Assembly (NCBI GenBank): GCA_023263735.1
Contig: JALQUQ010000023.1
Span: 1 to 14,775, forward strand
Direction: 5' to 3'
From: Paracoccaceae bacterium
Lineage (GTDB): Bacteria > Pseudomonadota > Alphaproteobacteria > Rhodobacterales > Rhodobacteraceae
Length of the DNA: 14,775 nt
A program made the translations under genes and the position numbers. A model generated the notes under the pieces. That model was not told the DNA's origin. It searched no databases and saw nothing but the letters and a program-made list of their open reading frames with translations. Positions 13,776 through 14,775 of the stretch are shown one piece after another; positions within the stretch are counted from its first letter, which is position 1; every line of letters starts with the position of its first letter.

Positions 13776-13838
13776 CGTAAGGCGCCCAAGATTGGGGCCG
13801 ATCCACGACAATGTCGCTTGAACAAGGACATCGATCAC
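13776..13838 (+). promoter_or_regulatory. ROSE-like RNA thermometer in the hsp20 leader
   Basis: Two hairpins fill the leader. The first pairs GGC-CCCA with TGGG-GCC (13781-13799, one bulged G, tetraloop AGAT). The second pairs ATGTC and CTTG (13811-13820, with G13816 bulged) with CAAGGACAT (13823-13831). The second hairpin buries the Shine-Dalgarno AAGGA (13824-13828). Opposite it lies TCGCT (13814-13818), which fits the conserved UYGCU motif of ROSE elements, including the bulged G. ROSE elements melt on heating and control small heat-shock genes in alpha- and gammaproteobacteria. A competing 4-bp hairpin (CGAC 13806-13809 with GTCG 13813-13816) would free the ribosome site. Confidence 0.7.
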
Positions 13839-14252
13839 ATGACGAAACTCAGCTTTGGGGCGCATCCCTTTTTGCTTGGGTTTGAGCAGTTGGAACGACT
13901 GGTCGAACGCACCGCCAAATCCTCGGGAGAGGGGTATCCCCCCTTCAACATCGAAGCCACCTCTGAAAACGCCTATCGCATCACGCTGGCCGTTGCCGGT
14001 TTTCGCGAAGAAGATCTGGCAATTACGGTCGAGGATCGGCAGTTGGTCGTGCGCGGGCGGCAGGGCGAAGATTTGCAGGATCGCGTGTTTTTGCATCGTG
14101 GCATTGCCAGCCGCGCCTTTCAGCGCAGTTTTGTCTTGGCAGATGGTGTCGAAGTGGCGGGCGCCAGCATGGAACACGGTCTGCTGCATATCGATCTCAA
14201 GCGGTCGGTGCCGGAAACGGTCGTGCAAACGATCCGCATCGGGACCAAGTGA
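13839..14252 (+). CDS. Hsp20-family small heat-shock protein
   Basis: The 137 residues form an ATP-independent chaperone of the alpha-crystallin family, which holds unfolding proteins. A short N-terminal arm (1-34, FLLGFEQLERLVER) precedes the alpha-crystallin domain: YPPFNIEATSENAYRITLAVAGFREEDLAI (33-62), DRQLVVRG (66-73), FLHRGIASRAFQRSFVLADGVEV and the family block GASMEHGLLHIDLKR (108-122). The C-terminal IRI (132-134) is the I-x-I motif that docks onto a neighbouring subunit in the oligomer. The ATG at 13839 follows AAGGA by 10 bases. A TTG at 13818 is in frame, but it lies within the leader hairpin and is rejected. Control is probably by sigma-32 and an RNA thermometer in the leader. 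A DUF1150 gene follows within 12 bases. Confidence 0.95.
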   Translation: MTKLSFGAHPFLLGFEQLERLVERTAKSSGEGYPPFNIEATSENAYRITLAVAGFREEDLAITVEDRQLVVRGRQGEDLQDRVFLHRGIASRAFQRSFVLADGVEVAGASMEHGLLHIDLKRSVPETVVQTIRIGTK

Positions 14253-14264
14253 TCGGGGGTTATG

Positions 14265-14492
14265 ATGAACATGAAATCTTTTTCCACGACCAAAGCTGAC
14301 AAGCAGATGGTCTATGTCAAACCGGTGCTGGTTGCCGATCTTCCCGAAGGTCTGCGGCAGGAAATCGGTGAGGTCGATCAGGTCTATTCCGTGAACCGCC
14401 CCGATGGTGAGCGGCTGGCCTTGGTTCTGGATCGCAAACTGGCGTTTATGTTGGCGCGCGAAAACGATTACCTTGCCGTAAGCGTTCACTAA
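14265..14492 (+). CDS. DUF1150 family protein
   Basis: The protein has 75 residues from the ATG at 14265. Adjacent ATGs at 14262 and 14271 are possible, but GGGGG upstream is best spaced for 14265. It fits the DUF1150 family (PF06620), with VYVKPVLVADLP, DQVYSVNRPDGERLALVLDRKLAFMLARENDYLAVSVH. This family is common in alphaproteobacteria and often directly downstream of an hsp20 gene, as here, with a 12-base gap, so it is probably co-induced by heat. No catalytic motif, signal peptide or membrane segment is visible; the function is unknown. A terminator follows about 70 bases after its stop. Confidence 0.9.
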   Translation: MNMKSFSTTKADKQMVYVKPVLVADLPEGLRQEIGEVDQVYSVNRPDGERLALVLDRKLAFMLARENDYLAVSVH

Positions 14493-14560
14493 CCGCCACG
14501 ATTGGCAAAACACGCCAGAACCGGCGGCCAAGATCGGCGGTGGCATTGCCCAAAATCAAG

Positions 14561-14586
14561 AGGCCGCACCCTTTGGCGCGGCCTTT
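14561..14586 (+). terminator. Rho-independent terminator after the hsp20-DUF1150 unit
   Basis: AGGCCGC (14561-14567) pairs with GCGGCCT (14578-14584). Two further inner C-G pairs lie beyond an A-C mismatch, and TT follows. The T-run is short. It lies between convergent genes, so it may also serve trxB from the other side, though that strand has only a broken T tract (CTCTTGATTTT). Confidence 0.7.
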
Positions 14587-14617
14587 GTATTTGCAGGCGG
14601 TCGGGTGGTTGGCCCGA

Positions 14618-14775
<158 letters not shown>

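Noticed and set aside
13403..13831. 142-codon version of the DUF465 gene
   Set aside because: The extra N-terminal 70 residues do not resemble the family and would cover the hsp20 promoter and leader. The family-like part starts at 13621 or 13603.

Overview
The window looks like ordinary chromosomal DNA from a GC-rich alphaproteobacterium, most likely a Rhodobacteraceae/Rhodobacterales member. This rests on the protein families seen together: an N-terminally anchored RTX protein, DUF1244 beside an N-formylglutamate amidohydrolase-like gene, Hsp20 followed by DUF1150, a short DUF465 protein, and pheS and pheT as separate units. It also rests on GC-biased third codon positions. No phage, insertion sequence, CRISPR array, rRNA or tRNA was seen. 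The assignment comes from reading translated sequence, not from a search.

Layout. Positions 1-740 (minus) hold the N-terminal part of an RTX calcium-binding repeat protein that leaves the window on the left. Positions 876-1941 (minus) are a two-gene unit, an N-formylglutamate amidohydrolase-like gene followed by DUF1244, with a terminator at 831-852. Positions 2094-3805 (plus) hold pyruvate kinase and a small two-helix membrane protein. Positions 3954-4580 hold rpmI-rplT with a promoter and a strong terminator. Positions 4714-8651 hold pheS and pheT. These are separated by a pheS terminator and by a short opposite-strand ORF for a putative small membrane protein (5867-6013).

Positions 8671-11662 are a divergent pair: a GntR-type LacI-family repressor (minus) and an IlvD/Edd-family sugar-acid dehydratase (plus). 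Two nearly identical 16-bp half-palindromes lie between them and look like the repressor's operators. Positions 11756-13310 (minus) are purE-purK with overlapping reading frames, two steps of purine synthesis. Positions 13403-13621 (minus) encode a DUF465 protein. Positions 13741-14586 (plus) are a heat-shock unit: a sigma-32-type promoter, a leader with the hallmarks of a ROSE RNA thermometer, hsp20 and a DUF1150 gene, then a terminator. The window ends in the C-terminus of thioredoxin reductase (minus).

Most genes are housekeeping: glycolysis, translation, tRNA charging, purine synthesis and redox. I did not find a convincing new multi-gene system. The points most worth following are the ROSE-like thermometer at hsp20, the paired GntR-like operators flanking the dehydratase promoter, and the unlisted small membrane ORF between pheS and pheT.
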